A DNA stretch of 64,000 nucleotides from Pseudomonas sp. Z8(2022) (GCF_025837155.1 NZ_CP107549.1:2480001-2544000), one strand, 5' to 3'. Shown: positions 46,456 through 55,255, numbered from the stretch's first letter. The notes: generated from the letters alone by a model not told the origin. Numbers and translations: made by a program.

Positions 46456-46569
46456 ATGAGCATCTACGCCGCACTCGCCAGTTTTGCCGCCGCCTCCGCC
46501 TTCCAGACCTCTGCGCCGGTTCGTACCGAGCAGGCTGCAGCCGCAGCCCGCGACGTACGTCCGAGCTGA
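46456..46569 (+). CDS. Very small hypothetical protein (37 aa)
   Basis: A 37-residue alanine-rich peptide beginning MSIYAALASFAAASAF and ending ARDVRPS. AAGGA is eight bases upstream of the ATG, and the next small gene starts 22 bases after its stop with its own ribosome site, which argues for real translation. Function unknown. Confidence 0.45.
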   Translation: MSIYAALASFAAASAFQTSAPVRTEQAAAAARDVRPS

Positions 46570-46590
46570 CGCCAGCACAGGAGAACGCCC

Positions 46591-46791
46591 ATGCACAGTC
46601 AACTCAGCCAGGACGCCTATGGCGTCACCTACGTTCATCTGCAGGATGGCGACCTGCAATTCGAAACCGAAGCCTCCCTGCAACTCGATGACGGCAGCAT
46701 GCTGACCCTGCGCATGCCGACTCGTCACAGCGAGATGCTGGCGATCCACGAAGCCGTGTGCATTCGCCAGGGGTGGTGCCAGGCGGCGTGA
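46591..46791 (+). CDS. Small hypothetical protein (66 aa)
   Basis: A 66-residue soluble protein with a beta-rich pattern (YGVTYVHLQDGDLQFE, DDGSMLTLRMP) and a C-terminal helix containing two cysteines. CAGGAGAA lies upstream of the ATG. I do not recognise a named family. It probably shares a transcript with the 37-residue gene in front of it. Confidence 0.5.
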   Translation: MHSQLSQDAYGVTYVHLQDGDLQFETEASLQLDDGSMLTLRMPTRHSEMLAIHEAVCIRQGWCQAA

Positions 46792-46845
46792 CAGCGCGAT
46801 GGTCTAGACTCTTCTCGCATCTTCAATGGAAAGAGGAACCAGACC

Positions 46846-47112
46846 ATGTGTACACGCAACCTGATCACTCTGGTCGCCGGTGGTTTGTTACTGGCCGGTA
46901 ATGCTCTGGCGGATCGCCCCGGCAGCGACTGGATCAGCATCGACGAAGCCCTGAGCAAGGCCCGCGCAGCCGGTTACACCGAACTGCACAAGATCGAGGC
47001 CGACGATGATGGCTACTGGGAAGGCGAAGGCCTGAAACAGGATGGCCGCCGCTACGAATTCCGCATCGACGGCAAGAGTGGCCAGGTAATCCGCGACCAG
47101 TTGGACGACTGA
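46846..47112 (+). CDS. PepSY domain-containing periplasmic protein
   Basis: An 88-residue protein with a signal peptide (MCTRNLITLVAGGLLLAGNALA) and a single PepSY-like domain: SIDEALSKARAAGYTELHKIE and an EFRIDGKSGQVI strand pair. PepSY domains are often inhibitory or sensory in the envelope. AAGAGGAACC precedes the start. A strong terminator follows the stop. Confidence 0.75.
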   Translation: MCTRNLITLVAGGLLLAGNALADRPGSDWISIDEALSKARAAGYTELHKIEADDDGYWEGEGLKQDGRRYEFRIDGKSGQVIRDQLDD

Positions 47113-47122
47113 CCCGCGCCAG

Positions 47123-47158
47123 CAAAAGGAAACGGCCCTTTCGGGCCGTTTCCTTTTG
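47123..47158. terminator. Terminator between the PepSY gene and the beta-oxidation operon
   Basis: CAAAAGGAAACGGCCC (47123-47138) pairs with GGGCCGTTTCCTTTTG (47143-47158), a 16-bp perfect stem between convergent genes. Confidence 0.9.
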
Positions 47159-47196
47159 CTCGTCAGAAGTTGGCTACAGAGACATAGCCAAGATGT

Positions 47197-49356
47197 TCAG
47201 AACATCTCGCCCTTGGCGGCTTTTTCCAGCAGCAGCGCCGGCGGCAGGAAGCGCTCGCCATACTGCTCGGCCAGGTACTGGGCGCGGGCAACGAAGTCCT
47301 TCACCCCGTACTGGTTGATGAACTGCAGCGCCCCGCCGGTCCAGGCGGCAAAGCCGATGCCGAAGATCGAACCGATGTTGGCGTCGGCAACCGACTTCAA
47401 CACGCCCTCCTCCAGGCAGCGCACGGTCTCGATGGCCTGGATGAACAGTAGGCGGTCGCGCACGTCTTCCTGGGAGATCTGCGCGTCCGGCTTCTCGAAG
47501 CGGGCCTTGAGCTCCGGCCAGAGGTGCTTCTTGCCACCGGCCGGAGCGCCGGCCGCCGGGTAGTCGTAGAAGCCGCCACCGGCAGCCTTGCCCGGGCGCT
47601 TGTACTCCTTGAGCATCAGGTCGATCACGGCAAAGGCCGGGTGCTGCGGCGCCTGCTTGCCCTCGGCGGCCAGGTCCTTGATGGTCTGCTGGCGGATATG
47701 CTCCATCAGGCTCATCGACACTTCGTCGCTGATCGCCAGCGGGCCCACCGGCATGCCGGCCTTGCGCGCTTCGGTCTCGATCATCGCCGCGCTGACGCCC
47801 TCGCCGAGCATGGCGATGCCTTCGTTGGTGAAGGTGCCGAATACCCGCGAGGTGAAGAAGCCGCGGCTGTCCTCGACCACGATCGGGGTCTTCTTGATCT
47901 GCAGCACGTAGTCGAAGCCACGGGCCAGGGTCTCATCGCTGGTCCTGGCGCCGCGGATGATCTCCACCAGCGGCATCTTGTCGACCGGGCTGAAGAAATG
48001 CAGGCCGATGAACTTGTCCTGCTTCTGCACCGCGGTGGCCAGGCCGGTGATCGGCAAGGTCGAGGTGTTGGACGCGATCACCGCATCGGGCAGCGCAGCG
48101 GCTTCGGCAGCAGCGGTGACGCGGCCTTTCAGCTCACGATCCTCGAACACCGCTTCGATGATCAGGTCGCAGCCTTCGAAGTCGGCGTCGCTGACGGTCG
48201 GCTTGATCCGGGCGAGGAAGGCATCGCGCTTCTCGGCGGTCATCTGGCCACGGCTGACCTTCTTGTCGAGCAGGCCGGCCGAATAGGCCTTGCCCTTCTC
48301 TGCCGCTTCGATGGACACGTCTTTCAGCACCACCTCGATACCGGCGGCGGCCGACACATAGGCGATGCCGGCGCCCATCATGCCGGCGCCGAGCACGCCG
48401 ACCTTCCTGGTCACGTACTGCGGGAAGCCCTGCGGGCGCGAGCTGCCGGCATTGATCTCGTTGAGCTGGAACCAGAAGGTGCCGATCATGTTCTTCGCCA
48501 CCTGGCCGCAGGTCAGCTCGGTAAAGTAGCGCGCCTCGATGATCTGCGCGGTGTCGAAGTCGACCTGGGCGCCCTCGACGGCGGCGCACATGATCTTCTC
48601 CGGCGCCGGGAAGCAGCCCTTGGTCTTGTCACGCAGCACGCTCGGGGCGATGGCCAGCATCTGCGCCACGGCCGGAGTGCTCGGGGTGCCGCCGGGGATC
48701 TTGTAGCCCTTCACGTCCCACGGCTGCACGGCGTTGGGGTTGGCGAGAATCCAGGCGCGGGCCTTGGCCAGCATCTCGTCGGGAGTCTCGGCGAGATCGT
48801 GGATCAGGCCGGCCTTGAGCGCAGCGTCCGGGCGTACCTTCTTGCCTTCGGCCAGATACGGCAGGGCCTTCTCCAGGCCGAGCAGGCGCACCATGCGCAC
48901 CACGCCGCCACCGCCCGGCAGCAGGCCGAGGGTCACTTCCGGCAGGCCCAGCTGCACGCTGGAACTGTTCAGGGCGATGCGGTGGTGGCAGGCCAGGCAG
49001 ATTTCCCAGCCACCGCCCAGGGCAGCACCGTTGATCGCGGCGACCACCGGCTTGCCCAGGGTCTCCAGGCGGCGCAGCTGGCCCTTGATGTTGAGGATCA
49101 TGTCGTAGAACGGCTTGGCGTCGGCCTTGGTGACCTTGATCAGCTCGTTCAGGTCGCCGCCGGCGAAGAAGGTCTTCTTGGCGGAGGTGATGATCACCCC
49201 GGCGATGGAATCCTTCTCGGCTTCCAGGCGCGCCACGGTGGCGCCCATGGCCTCGCGGTAGGCCGCGTTCATGGTGTTGGCGCTCTGGCCGGGCATGTCC
49301 ATGGTCAGGACGACGATATTGTCCTGGCCCTTTTCGTAACGGATGGCGTCAGTCAT
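47197..49356 (-). CDS. Multifunctional enoyl-CoA hydratase / 3-hydroxyacyl-CoA dehydrogenase (FadB/FadJ-like)
   Basis: A 719-residue beta-oxidation protein. The N-terminal crotonase domain carries catalytic glutamates in GAALGGGWEICL and LPEVTLGLLPGGGG. An NAD-binding Rossmann fold follows (VGVLGAGMMGAGIAY, near residue 320), then the dehydrogenase histidine (HFFSPVDKMPLVEI) and a C-terminal dehydrogenase domain. It hydrates enoyl-CoA and oxidises the 3-hydroxyacyl-CoA. It follows the thiolase after 16 bases on the same strand, forming a two-gene operon. The start at 49356 (MTDAIRYEK) excludes an extra 19 residues of open frame. Confidence 0.9.
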   Translation of the reverse strand: MTDAIRYEKGQDNIVVLTMDMPGQSANTMNAAYREAMGATVARLEAEKDSIAGVIITSAKKTFFAGGDLNELIKVTKADAKPFYDMILNIKGQLRRLETLGKPVVAAINGAALGGGWEICLACHHRIALNSSSVQLGLPEVTLGLLPGGGGVVRMVRLLGLEKALPYLAEGKKVRPDAALKAGLIHDLAETPDEMLAKARAWILANPNAVQPWDVKGYKIPGGTPSTPAVAQMLAIAPSVLRDKTKGCFPAPEKIMCAAVEGAQVDFDTAQIIEARYFTELTCGQVAKNMIGTFWFQLNEINAGSSRPQGFPQYVTRKVGVLGAGMMGAGIAYVSAAAGIEVVLKDVSIEAAEKGKAYSAGLLDKKVSRGQMTAEKRDAFLARIKPTVSDADFEGCDLIIEAVFEDRELKGRVTAAAEAAALPDAVIASNTSTLPITGLATAVQKQDKFIGLHFFSPVDKMPLVEIIRGARTSDETLARGFDYVLQIKKTPIVVEDSRGFFTSRVFGTFTNEGIAMLGEGVSAAMIETEARKAGMPVGPLAISDEVSMSLMEHIRQQTIKDLAAEGKQAPQHPAFAVIDLMLKEYKRPGKAAGGGFYDYPAAGAPAGGKKHLWPELKARFEKPDAQISQEDVRDRLLFIQAIETVRCLEEGVLKSVADANIGSIFGIGFAAWTGGALQFINQYGVKDFVARAQYLAEQYGERFLPPALLLEKAAKGEMF

Positions 49357-49372
49357 TTTTCTTATCCCCGCC

Positions 49373-50578
49373 TCAAACTCTTTCAATGATCGTCGCGATA
49401 CCCATGCCGCCACCTACACAGAGAGTGGCCAGGCCGTAACGCAGGTCGCGTTTTTCCAGTTCGTCGAGCAGGGTGCCGAGGATGGCGCAGCCGGTGGCGC
49501 CCAGCGGGTGGCCCATGGCGATGGAGCCGCCGTTGACGTTGACCTTGTCCTCGCTAACGCCCATGTCCTTCATGAACTTCATGACGACGGAGGCAAACGC
49601 CTCGTTGACCTCGAACAGGTCGATGTCCTCGACGCTCAGACCGGCCTTGGCCAGCGCCTTGCGGGTGGCCGGCGCGGGGCCGGTGAGCATGATGGTCGGG
49701 TCGGTGCTGGTCACGGCGGTGGCGACGATTCGCGCACGGGGCTTGAGGCCCAGCTCCTTGCCCTTGGCCTCGGAGCCGATCAGCATCAGCGCCGCGCCGT
49801 CGACGATGCCCGAGCTGTTGCCCGGGGTGTGCACGTGGTCGATGCGCTCGACGTGGCTGTACACGCGCAAGGCGGTGGCGTCGAAGCCCATCTGGCCCAT
49901 CATCTCGAAGCTTGGCTTGAGCTTGCCGAGGCCCTCAAGAGTGCTGTCGCCGCGGATGAACTCGTCATGATCGAGGATGACGATGCCGTTCTGGTCGGTC
50001 ACCGGAATCAGCGATTTGGCGAAGGAGCCATCGGCACTGGCGCGCGCGGCCTTCTGCTGCGAACGCAGGGCGAAGGCATCCACGTCCGCGCGGCTGAAGC
50101 CCTCGAGGGTGGCGATCAGATCCGCACCGATGCCCTGCGGCACGAAATTGGAGTGAATATTGGTCTCCGGGTCCATCACCCAGGCGCCGCCGTCCGAGCC
50201 CATGGGCACACGCGACATGGACTCGACGCCGCCGACCACTACCAGGTCCTCGAAGCCGGAGCGCACCTTCATCGCGCCGATGTTCACCGCTTCCAGCCCC
50301 GAAGCGCAGAAACGGTTGAGCTGCACGCCGGCCACGCTGACGTCCCAGTCCGCGACCATGGCCGCGGTCTTGGCAATATCGGCGCCCTGGTCGCCCACCG
50401 GCGTCACACAGCCGAGAACGATATCGTCCACCTGACTGGTATCCAGGTCGTTACGCTTGTGCAGGGCATTCAGCAGCCCGGCCACCAGTTGCACCGGCTT
50501 GACGCTGTACAGCGACCCGTCCTTCTTGCCCTTGCCACGGGGCGTGCGCACCGCGTCGAAAATATATGCTTCGGTCAT
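49373..50578 (-). CDS. Acetyl-CoA C-acyltransferase (thiolase)
   Basis: A 401-residue thiolase with the nucleophilic cysteine Cys91 ([13 protein letters not shown]), the second cysteine in CVGGGMG and GHPLGATG near the C-terminus. It cleaves 3-ketoacyl-CoA to acetyl-CoA, completing beta-oxidation with the downstream multifunctional enzyme. The start at 50578 ([16 protein letters not shown]) matches the family; 17 further codons of open frame upstream are not used. A PsrA-like palindrome lies 142 bases upstream. Confidence 0.9.
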   Translation of the reverse strand: MTEAYIFDAVRTPRGKGKKDGSLYSVKPVQLVAGLLNALHKRNDLDTSQVDDIVLGCVTPVGDQGADIAKTAAMVADWDVSVAGVQLNRFCASGLEAVNIGAMKVRSGFEDLVVVGGVESMSRVPMGSDGGAWVMDPETNIHSNFVPQGIGADLIATLEGFSRADVDAFALRSQQKAARASADGSFAKSLIPVTDQNGIVILDHDEFIRGDSTLEGLGKLKPSFEMMGQMGFDATALRVYSHVERIDHVHTPGNSSGIVDGAALMLIGSEAKGKELGLKPRARIVATAVTSTDPTIMLTGPAPATRKALAKAGLSVEDIDLFEVNEAFASVVMKFMKDMGVSEDKVNVNGGSIAMGHPLGATGCAILGTLLDELEKRDLRYGLATLCVGGGMGIATIIERV

Positions 50579-50719
50579 GGCGTCCTCGGAGACTAATACG
50601 GCGCTGGCGGAACAGGTTGCCCCAGCCACGCATGTTCAGATTGAGCCTGCCTACCATAGCGCCGAGGTGCGGGCGCTCAATGACCGAAGCGCTCAGCGCC
50701 ATTGACCACTGAGCTCAGA

Positions 50720-50733
50720 CGAACGGTCGTTTG
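50720..50733 (-). promoter_or_regulatory. PsrA-like operator candidate
   Basis: CGAACGGTCGTTTG resembles the PsrA site (G/C)AAACnnnnGTTT(G/C) with one mismatch. PsrA is a fatty-acid-responsive repressor of beta-oxidation genes in Pseudomonas. Its location upstream of the thiolase operon fits, but the match is imperfect. Confidence 0.3.
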
Positions 50734-50780
50734 CGGCTAGGGAAGCGCTGATCCCCAGGGAGAGTGTCTGCCTCAAGCCC

Positions 50781-51005
50781 CGCTATGGGATGGCCAGAAG
50801 CCATGCATAGCGTGAAGTTCTAACCGTGATTCGTTAGCAACCAAGTTATCTAAGGACTACTGATGTCAGCCCTAGAGTTAATCCTGTACCCCGACCAAAC
50901 GGGCACAGGGTAGTCGCTGCCGGGACATGCCGGAGCAGCGAAAAAGAAACCATGTTCAGGCGTCAGGCAGCGGCCTGCCAGACAGTACGGCAAGGACCTG
51001 ACGCC
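50781..51005 (+). ncRNA. Hairpin-rich region, candidate structured RNA or leader
   Basis: Four successive inverted repeats occur in 225 bases. (1) CGCTATG/CATAGCG with inner ATGGC/GCCAT (50781-50812). (2) CCTGTaCCC/GGGcACAGG (50883-50909). (3) GCTGC-CGG/CCG-GAGCAGC (50916-50939). (4) GGCGTCAGG/CCTGACGCC (50959-51005), which encloses a smaller GGCAG/CTGCC hairpin. The gap upstream of a 31-codon gene holds no other ORF that I accept. Strand is assigned from that gene. No T-tract terminator was seen, so an untranslated leader is as likely as a separate sRNA. Confidence 0.4.
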
Positions 51006-51032
51006 CCCTATAACAACAAAAGGCATGCAGCC

Positions 51033-51128
51033 ATGTTCAAACAGCCGAAATACCGCCAGGCTGGAGTCATCCTTTTCGCCACCGCGGTCATCCTGATCCT
51101 TCCCAATCTGACCCGTCTGGTCAGTTGA
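51033..51128 (+). CDS. 31-residue single-span membrane peptide
   Basis: The peptide has a basic start (MFKQPKYRQAG), one hydrophobic segment (VILFATAVILILPN) and LTRLVS at the end. AAAGG lies upstream of the ATG. It is preceded by a hairpin-rich region. Its function is unknown; the pattern is that of tiny membrane-embedded regulators or stress peptides. Being so short, it could be spurious, but the charge and hydrophobicity layout is orderly. Confidence 0.5.
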   Translation: MFKQPKYRQAGVILFATAVILILPNLTRLVS

Positions 51129-51168
51129 ACACTACAGCACCCGCCACTGCGCCGACGCCGTAGCGTGC

Positions 51169-52056
51169 TCAGCGCAGGGCGGGTATCCACCACGCCAGCA
51201 GCAACGGAATCAGCCCGAACGCCAGCAGCGTCGAACACAGCACCAGACTGGCGACCTGCTCCGGCGAACGACCTGCGCGTACGGCAAACAGGTAGTTGAA
51301 CACCGCCACCGGCATGGAGGTCTGCAGCACCAGTACCGCGTGCGCCAGCGGCTGCATCCCCAGCAGCCAGCCGATCAGCCAGCCCAGAGCAGCACCGCAG
51401 AGGATGCGCAGCAGACCGAGGACGAAGCCGCTGCCCAAGTGCTGCACGCGGATGCTCGCCAGCGACACGCCGAGGGTGATCAGCATCAGCGGAATCGTCA
51501 TGCCACCCAACAGGTCGACGGTGTTGGCCAACCAGCGCGGCAGTTGGAAATCGAGAAACAGCACCGGCAGCACCAGTGCCAGGCTGAGCATGATCGGATT
51601 GACCAGCAAGGCCTTGACGGAACGTTCCGCCCCCGATAGCAGCATGCCGATGCTGAAATGCCCGACCGACAGTACCAGGAAGAACGCTACCGCCAGGGCC
51701 AGTCCTGGCTCGCCGAAGGCGAACAGCGCCATCGGCAGCCCCATGTTGCCGGAGTTGCCGAACAGATAGGCCGGTACCAGTACCTTCCAGTCGATCTTGA
51801 ACAGTAGGCTCAGCGCCCAGCCCACCAACCCCATGGAGACAGTCACCAGCACGCAGGCCAGCGCCATTTCCGAAAAGGCCTCGAGATCCAGCTCGGCCCG
51901 GCTCAGCGTCGAGAGCACCAGGCACGGTGTACCCACATTGAGCACCAGGCGCGCGATGAAGTCGGTCGGATAGAGCCGACCGCTGCGTGCCCAGCCATAA
52001 CCGATGCCCGCCGCTATCAATACAGGTGCCAGAACGGCAAACAATTCGGCCAGCAT
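51169..52056 (-). CDS. AEC-family transporter (auxin efflux carrier fold)
   Basis: A 295-residue inner-membrane protein with about ten predicted helices in two halves. It begins MLAELFAVLAPVLIAAGIGYG and contains the N-box-like NVGTPCLVLSTL and FGNSGNMGLPMALFAFG. Bacterial members include malonate and other carboxylate carriers; the substrate is not evident. The reading frame is open 36 codons upstream, but 52056 has GGAGAG upstream and starts at the first helix. Confidence 0.85.
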   Translation of the reverse strand: MLAELFAVLAPVLIAAGIGYGWARSGRLYPTDFIARLVLNVGTPCLVLSTLSRAELDLEAFSEMALACVLVTVSMGLVGWALSLLFKIDWKVLVPAYLFGNSGNMGLPMALFAFGEPGLALAVAFFLVLSVGHFSIGMLLSGAERSVKALLVNPIMLSLALVLPVLFLDFQLPRWLANTVDLLGGMTIPLMLITLGVSLASIRVQHLGSGFVLGLLRILCGAALGWLIGWLLGMQPLAHAVLVLQTSMPVAVFNYLFAVRAGRSPEQVASLVLCSTLLAFGLIPLLLAWWIPALR

Positions 52057-52279
52057 CGACTTCTCTCCTGATGATGAGGGCCGCATCCTAGACTGCCCGG
52101 CGGGCTCCGACAATGACTTCTCAGGCCGATCATGACCGGTGTTGACGAGCGCCTGAAACCTCACTCATCGGTTCTCTAAATTCCTGCCAGGCACACCCTG
52201 CACCTGCTACCCTGCGCGCACTCGCCGCGTCCTTCAGCGTGTGGAGAATGCGCGCCCACCCAGCACTGGAGATCAATAC

Positions 52280-53077
52280 GTGAAAGCACTGTTGTTTGCC
52301 CTGATCGCCATGAGCTGCACGGCCACGGCGGCCGAGCTGGAGATTCAGCTGAGCGGCAGCCAGCGCACCTGGAGCAGCAGCGAGTTGCTGAGCCATCCGC
52401 AGGCACAGGAAATAGAGATCCCCGCTGACGTGACCTACAACCGCACGATGCATTACCGTGCCGTGCCGGTTAGCGCATTACTGAAGGGTCTGCCCGACGA
52501 CGCCCACATCCAGGCGGTGGCTCTCGACGGCTTTGCCGCAGAACTGCCCGCCGCCCTCCTGATTGCTGATAAAGGTGCCAAAGCCTGGCTGGCCATCGAA
52601 GATCCGCAACAGCCCTGGCCGCCACGGGCCAACGGCAAACCCAGCGCCGGGCCGTTCTACCTGGTCTGGACCGACCCGGCCGCCAGTCGGATCGGTCCGG
52701 AGCAGTGGCCCTATCAGGTCGCCAGGATTCGCCAGCTGGCACCGGTGGAACAGCGCTTCCCTGCCCTGCTACCGGCAGCGGATGCCGGCGCAGAGATTCG
52801 GGCTGGCTTCGCCGTCTATCAGAAGAACTGCATGGCCTGTCACCGCCTCAACGACGCTGGCGACGCCGAGTTCGGCCCGGACCTGAACGTCCCGCACAAC
52901 CCGACCGAATACTTCAAGGAAGATTTCCTACGCCAGTACATCCGTGACCCGCAGAGCCTGCGGCGCTGGCCGCAGGGGCGCATGCCCGGCTTCAGCGAGC
53001 AGACCATCAGTGCCGATGAACTGGGGCAACTGATCGGCTATCTACAGCATATGGCACAACGCAAGATCATCCGCTAG
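52280..53077 (+). CDS. Periplasmic c-type cytochrome with an N-terminal molybdopterin-oxidoreductase-like region
   Basis: A 265-residue exported protein: signal peptide MKALLFALIAMSCTATAA (GTG start), then ~150 residues resembling the fold of sulfite-oxidase-type proteins (YRAVPVSALLKGL, VALDGFAAELP, FYLVWTDP), and a C-terminal cytochrome c domain with CMACH (Cys184, Cys187, His188) and a probable Met ligand in MPGF. The N-terminal part lacks an evident cofactor cysteine. It probably carries electrons in the periplasm; partners are unknown. TGGAGAT precedes the GTG. A VOC protein gene follows nine bases later. Confidence 0.8.
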   Translation: MKALLFALIAMSCTATAAELEIQLSGSQRTWSSSELLSHPQAQEIEIPADVTYNRTMHYRAVPVSALLKGLPDDAHIQAVALDGFAAELPAALLIADKGAKAWLAIEDPQQPWPPRANGKPSAGPFYLVWTDPAASRIGPEQWPYQVARIRQLAPVEQRFPALLPAADAGAEIRAGFAVYQKNCMACHRLNDAGDAEFGPDLNVPHNPTEYFKEDFLRQYIRDPQSLRRWPQGRMPGFSEQTISADELGQLIGYLQHMAQRKIIR

Positions 53078-53086
53078 GAGATCAGC

Positions 53087-53488
53087 ATGCACCGCAGCAG
53101 ACTGGGCAACATCGTCATCGATTGCAACTCGGGCGACTTGCTGGCAGAAGCCCGATTCTGGAGTCAGGCGCTAGGCTATCCGCTGCCGGAAAAACTCGAC
53201 GGCGACAGCCCCTTCATCCAGCTGCGGACTCCCGAGGGAGAAGTGCAGGTGATCATTCAGCGAGTGGAGCATGAAGCCCGCGCTCATCTGGACATCGATA
53301 CCGATTCGATCACCGACGAAGTGGCGCGCCTGGAAGGCCTCGGTGCCACGATCGTAACCCGCAAGGAAACCTGGGTAGTGATGCAGGCACCCAGCGGTCA
53401 CCGCTTCTGTGTCGGCAGCCCCTATCGCGCCGGCTTCGACGAGCATGCCAATCACTGGCCCGCGATGAGGGCTGAGGGCAAAGCCTGA
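53087..53488 (+). CDS. VOC/glyoxalase-like protein
   Basis: A 133-residue protein with two beta-alpha-beta-beta-beta units of the VOC superfamily: LGNIVIDCNSGDLLAEARFWSQALGY, then HLDIDTDSITDEVARLEGLGA and VVMQAPSGHRFCVG. Members are metal-dependent lyases, dioxygenases or antibiotic-binding proteins; the activity cannot be assigned. AGGAGATCAGC precedes the ATG. It is co-transcribed with the cytochrome gene. Confidence 0.8.
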   Translation: MHRSRLGNIVIDCNSGDLLAEARFWSQALGYPLPEKLDGDSPFIQLRTPEGEVQVIIQRVEHEARAHLDIDTDSITDEVARLEGLGATIVTRKETWVVMQAPSGHRFCVGSPYRAGFDEHANHWPAMRAEGKA

Positions 53489-53510
53489 GCTGACGGGCGA
53501 AGCCCCTTCC

Positions 53511-54308
53511 TTACTGCTGCCGTACCTGCAGCAATGGAGCGACCTGCACCTGGGCGTGCATCTGCTCGCAGCCGCCACCACGGCGCATGCCGCGCACCGG
53601 ACAGGCATCCAGATAATCCAGGCCGACCGCCAGCTTCAGGTGCCGTTCCGGGCGGGCCAGGCAGTTGGTCACATCGAAGCTGTACCAGGCGTCGCCCAGC
53701 CACGCTTCGGCCCAGGCATGACTGGCCAGGTGCTCGGCGTCATCGGTATAGAGGTAACCCGATACGTAGCGCGCCGGCACGCCCAGGCTGCGCGCGCAGG
53801 CGAGAAAGGCATGGGTGTGATCCTGACAGACGCCACGCCGACCGGCGAATGCCTCGGCAGCGCTGGTGTCCACTTCGGTGGCGCCGGGCTGGTAGGCGAT
53901 ATGGGCGTTGAGCGCATGCATCAGGTCGATCAGCCCGGTCCGATCCGTGCGGGCCCTGCTCTGCTGCCTGGCGAACTCGCGGATGGCATCGTCAGCCTGG
54001 GTCAGGCGTGTGAAGCGCAGAAACGGCAGCGCTGACTGGCGCTCGTGCTCGGCCTCGCAGGTTTCGTCGATATCAACCTGGCCACGGGCGCCAATGACGA
54101 TGGACTCGTGCGGCTCATCCAGGGTCAGCACGTGCAGGATGTTGCCATAAGGGTCGAGCTGGGCATGCACCGGGCGCGGCAGGTCGAGTTGCCAGCTGAG
54201 CACCTGCTGACGCTCGCTGTCGTGCGGGGTCAGGCGCAGGTACTGGATGCTCGCGCGCACCTGATCATCGTAACGGTAGGTGGTGTCATGGCTGATCGAG
54301 AGTCTCAT
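53511..54308 (-). CDS. Transglutaminase-like cysteine protease family protein
   Basis: A 265-residue protein with a beta-rich N-terminal transglutaminase region (MRLSISHDTTYRYDDQV) and a papain-like core. The triad is visible: Cys161 (RRGVCQDHTH), His197 (ASHAWAEAW) and Asp212 (FDVTN). No signal peptide is seen. It is the third gene of the conserved permuted ATP-grasp/alpha-E/transglutaminase set. The start overlaps the alpha-E stop (54305-54308). The predicted role is to cleave or transfer peptide bonds made by the ATP-grasp partner; this is inference from comparative genomics of the set. Confidence 0.88.
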   Translation of the reverse strand: MRLSISHDTTYRYDDQVRASIQYLRLTPHDSERQQVLSWQLDLPRPVHAQLDPYGNILHVLTLDEPHESIVIGARGQVDIDETCEAEHERQSALPFLRFTRLTQADDAIREFARQQSRARTDRTGLIDLMHALNAHIAYQPGATEVDTSAAEAFAGRRGVCQDHTHAFLACARSLGVPARYVSGYLYTDDAEHLASHAWAEAWLGDAWYSFDVTNCLARPERHLKLAVGLDYLDACPVRGMRRGGGCEQMHAQVQVAPLLQVRQQ

Positions 54309-55255
54309 GCGACCTCCAGATAGGACGTATGGATGGTGTTGCCCAACTGGCGCACCAGCAGGATGAAGTCGGTGAGCCAGGCGTGCAGGCCTTCATCCAG
54401 CACTTCGTCGATGCTGGTGTAACGCAGGCGAGCACCCAGCTCGGCGGCCAGGCGCTGTGCCGGGCGACCGTTCTCGCCGGGCAGGCCGGCGAGCATCAGA
54501 TTGAGTTCTTCCATGCAGGCGCGCAGCGAACGCGGCACTTCCGGGCGCAGCAGCAGCAACTCCGCGACCTTGCGCGTACGAGGCGAGCCCCGGTAGATCT
54601 CCGCGAATGCCTCGAACGAGGACAGCGCACGCAACAGTGCGCTCCACTGGTAGTAGCTGCGCGCGGTGCGCTCCTCCAGCTCGTCGATCTCCTCACCGAG
54701 CATTTCGTAGCGCGCGTCGAGCAGGCGCAGGGTGTTGTCGGCACGCTCGATGAAGGTGCCGAGACGGATGAAGCGATAGGCCTCGCCGCGCATGATGGTG
54801 CCGAAGGTCGCGCCACGAAACAGGTGCGAACGCTCCTTGACCCACTCGCAGAAACGGCTGATGCCGTAACGGCCCAGGCCCTGTTCGGCGATGCCGCGCA
54901 TTTCCAGCCAGGTGGCGTTGATGTTCTCCCACATGTCCGCGGTGATCCGCCCGCGTACCGCATGGGCATTGCTGCGCGCAGCCTGCAGGCAGCAGTAGAT
55001 GCTGCCCGGGTTGCTCGCATCGAGGGCGAAGAAATACAGCATGCGCTCGGCATGCAGGGGGCCGTGGCGCTCCAGATAATCATCCAGGGTGCCGGTTATC
55101 AGCAGCGGCATGGCCAGTTCATCGAGGCCATCACCACGGCCGTCCTGCGGCATCAGCGACAGCGAATAGCTGACGTCGAGCATGCGTGCCAGGTTCTCGG
55201 CACGCTCCAGGTAGCGCGACATCCAGTACAGATCGGCGGCGGTTCTCGAAAGCAT
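54305..55255 (-). CDS. Alpha-E domain protein (DUF403)
   Basis: A 316-residue all-helical protein beginning MLSRTAADLYWMSRYLERAENLARMLDVSY, the characteristic alpha-E signature with conserved glutamates and arginines. FIRLGTFIERADNTLRLLDARY repeats the pattern in the second half. Its biochemical role is unknown; it always travels with the ATP-grasp and transglutaminase genes. It starts two bases after the ATP-grasp stop and overlaps the transglutaminase start. Confidence 0.9.
   Translation of the reverse strand: MLSRTAADLYWMSRYLERAENLARMLDVSYSLSLMPQDGRGDGLDELAMPLLITGTLDDYLERHGPLHAERMLYFFALDASNPGSIYCCLQAARSNAHAVRGRITADMWENINATWLEMRGIAEQGLGRYGISRFCEWVKERSHLFRGATFGTIMRGEAYRFIRLGTFIERADNTLRLLDARYEMLGEEIDELEERTARSYYQWSALLRALSSFEAFAEIYRGSPRTRKVAELLLLRPEVPRSLRACMEELNLMLAGLPGENGRPAQRLAAELGARLRYTSIDEVLDEGLHAWLTDFILLVRQLGNTIHTSYLEVA

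Noticed and set aside
46211..46459. 82-codon frame upstream of the small-protein genes
   Set aside because: The composition looks non-coding and it overlaps the start of the better-supported 37-codon gene.
47524..49389. 621-codon open frame antisense to the FadB-like gene
   Set aside because: A GC-driven shadow rich in Gly/His/Asp/Leu; the minus-strand enzyme has all catalytic motifs.
52180..52215. Sigma-54 element near GGCACACCCTGCACC upstream of the cytochrome gene
   Set aside because: The GG and GC dinucleotides are at the wrong spacing for a -24/-12 promoter.
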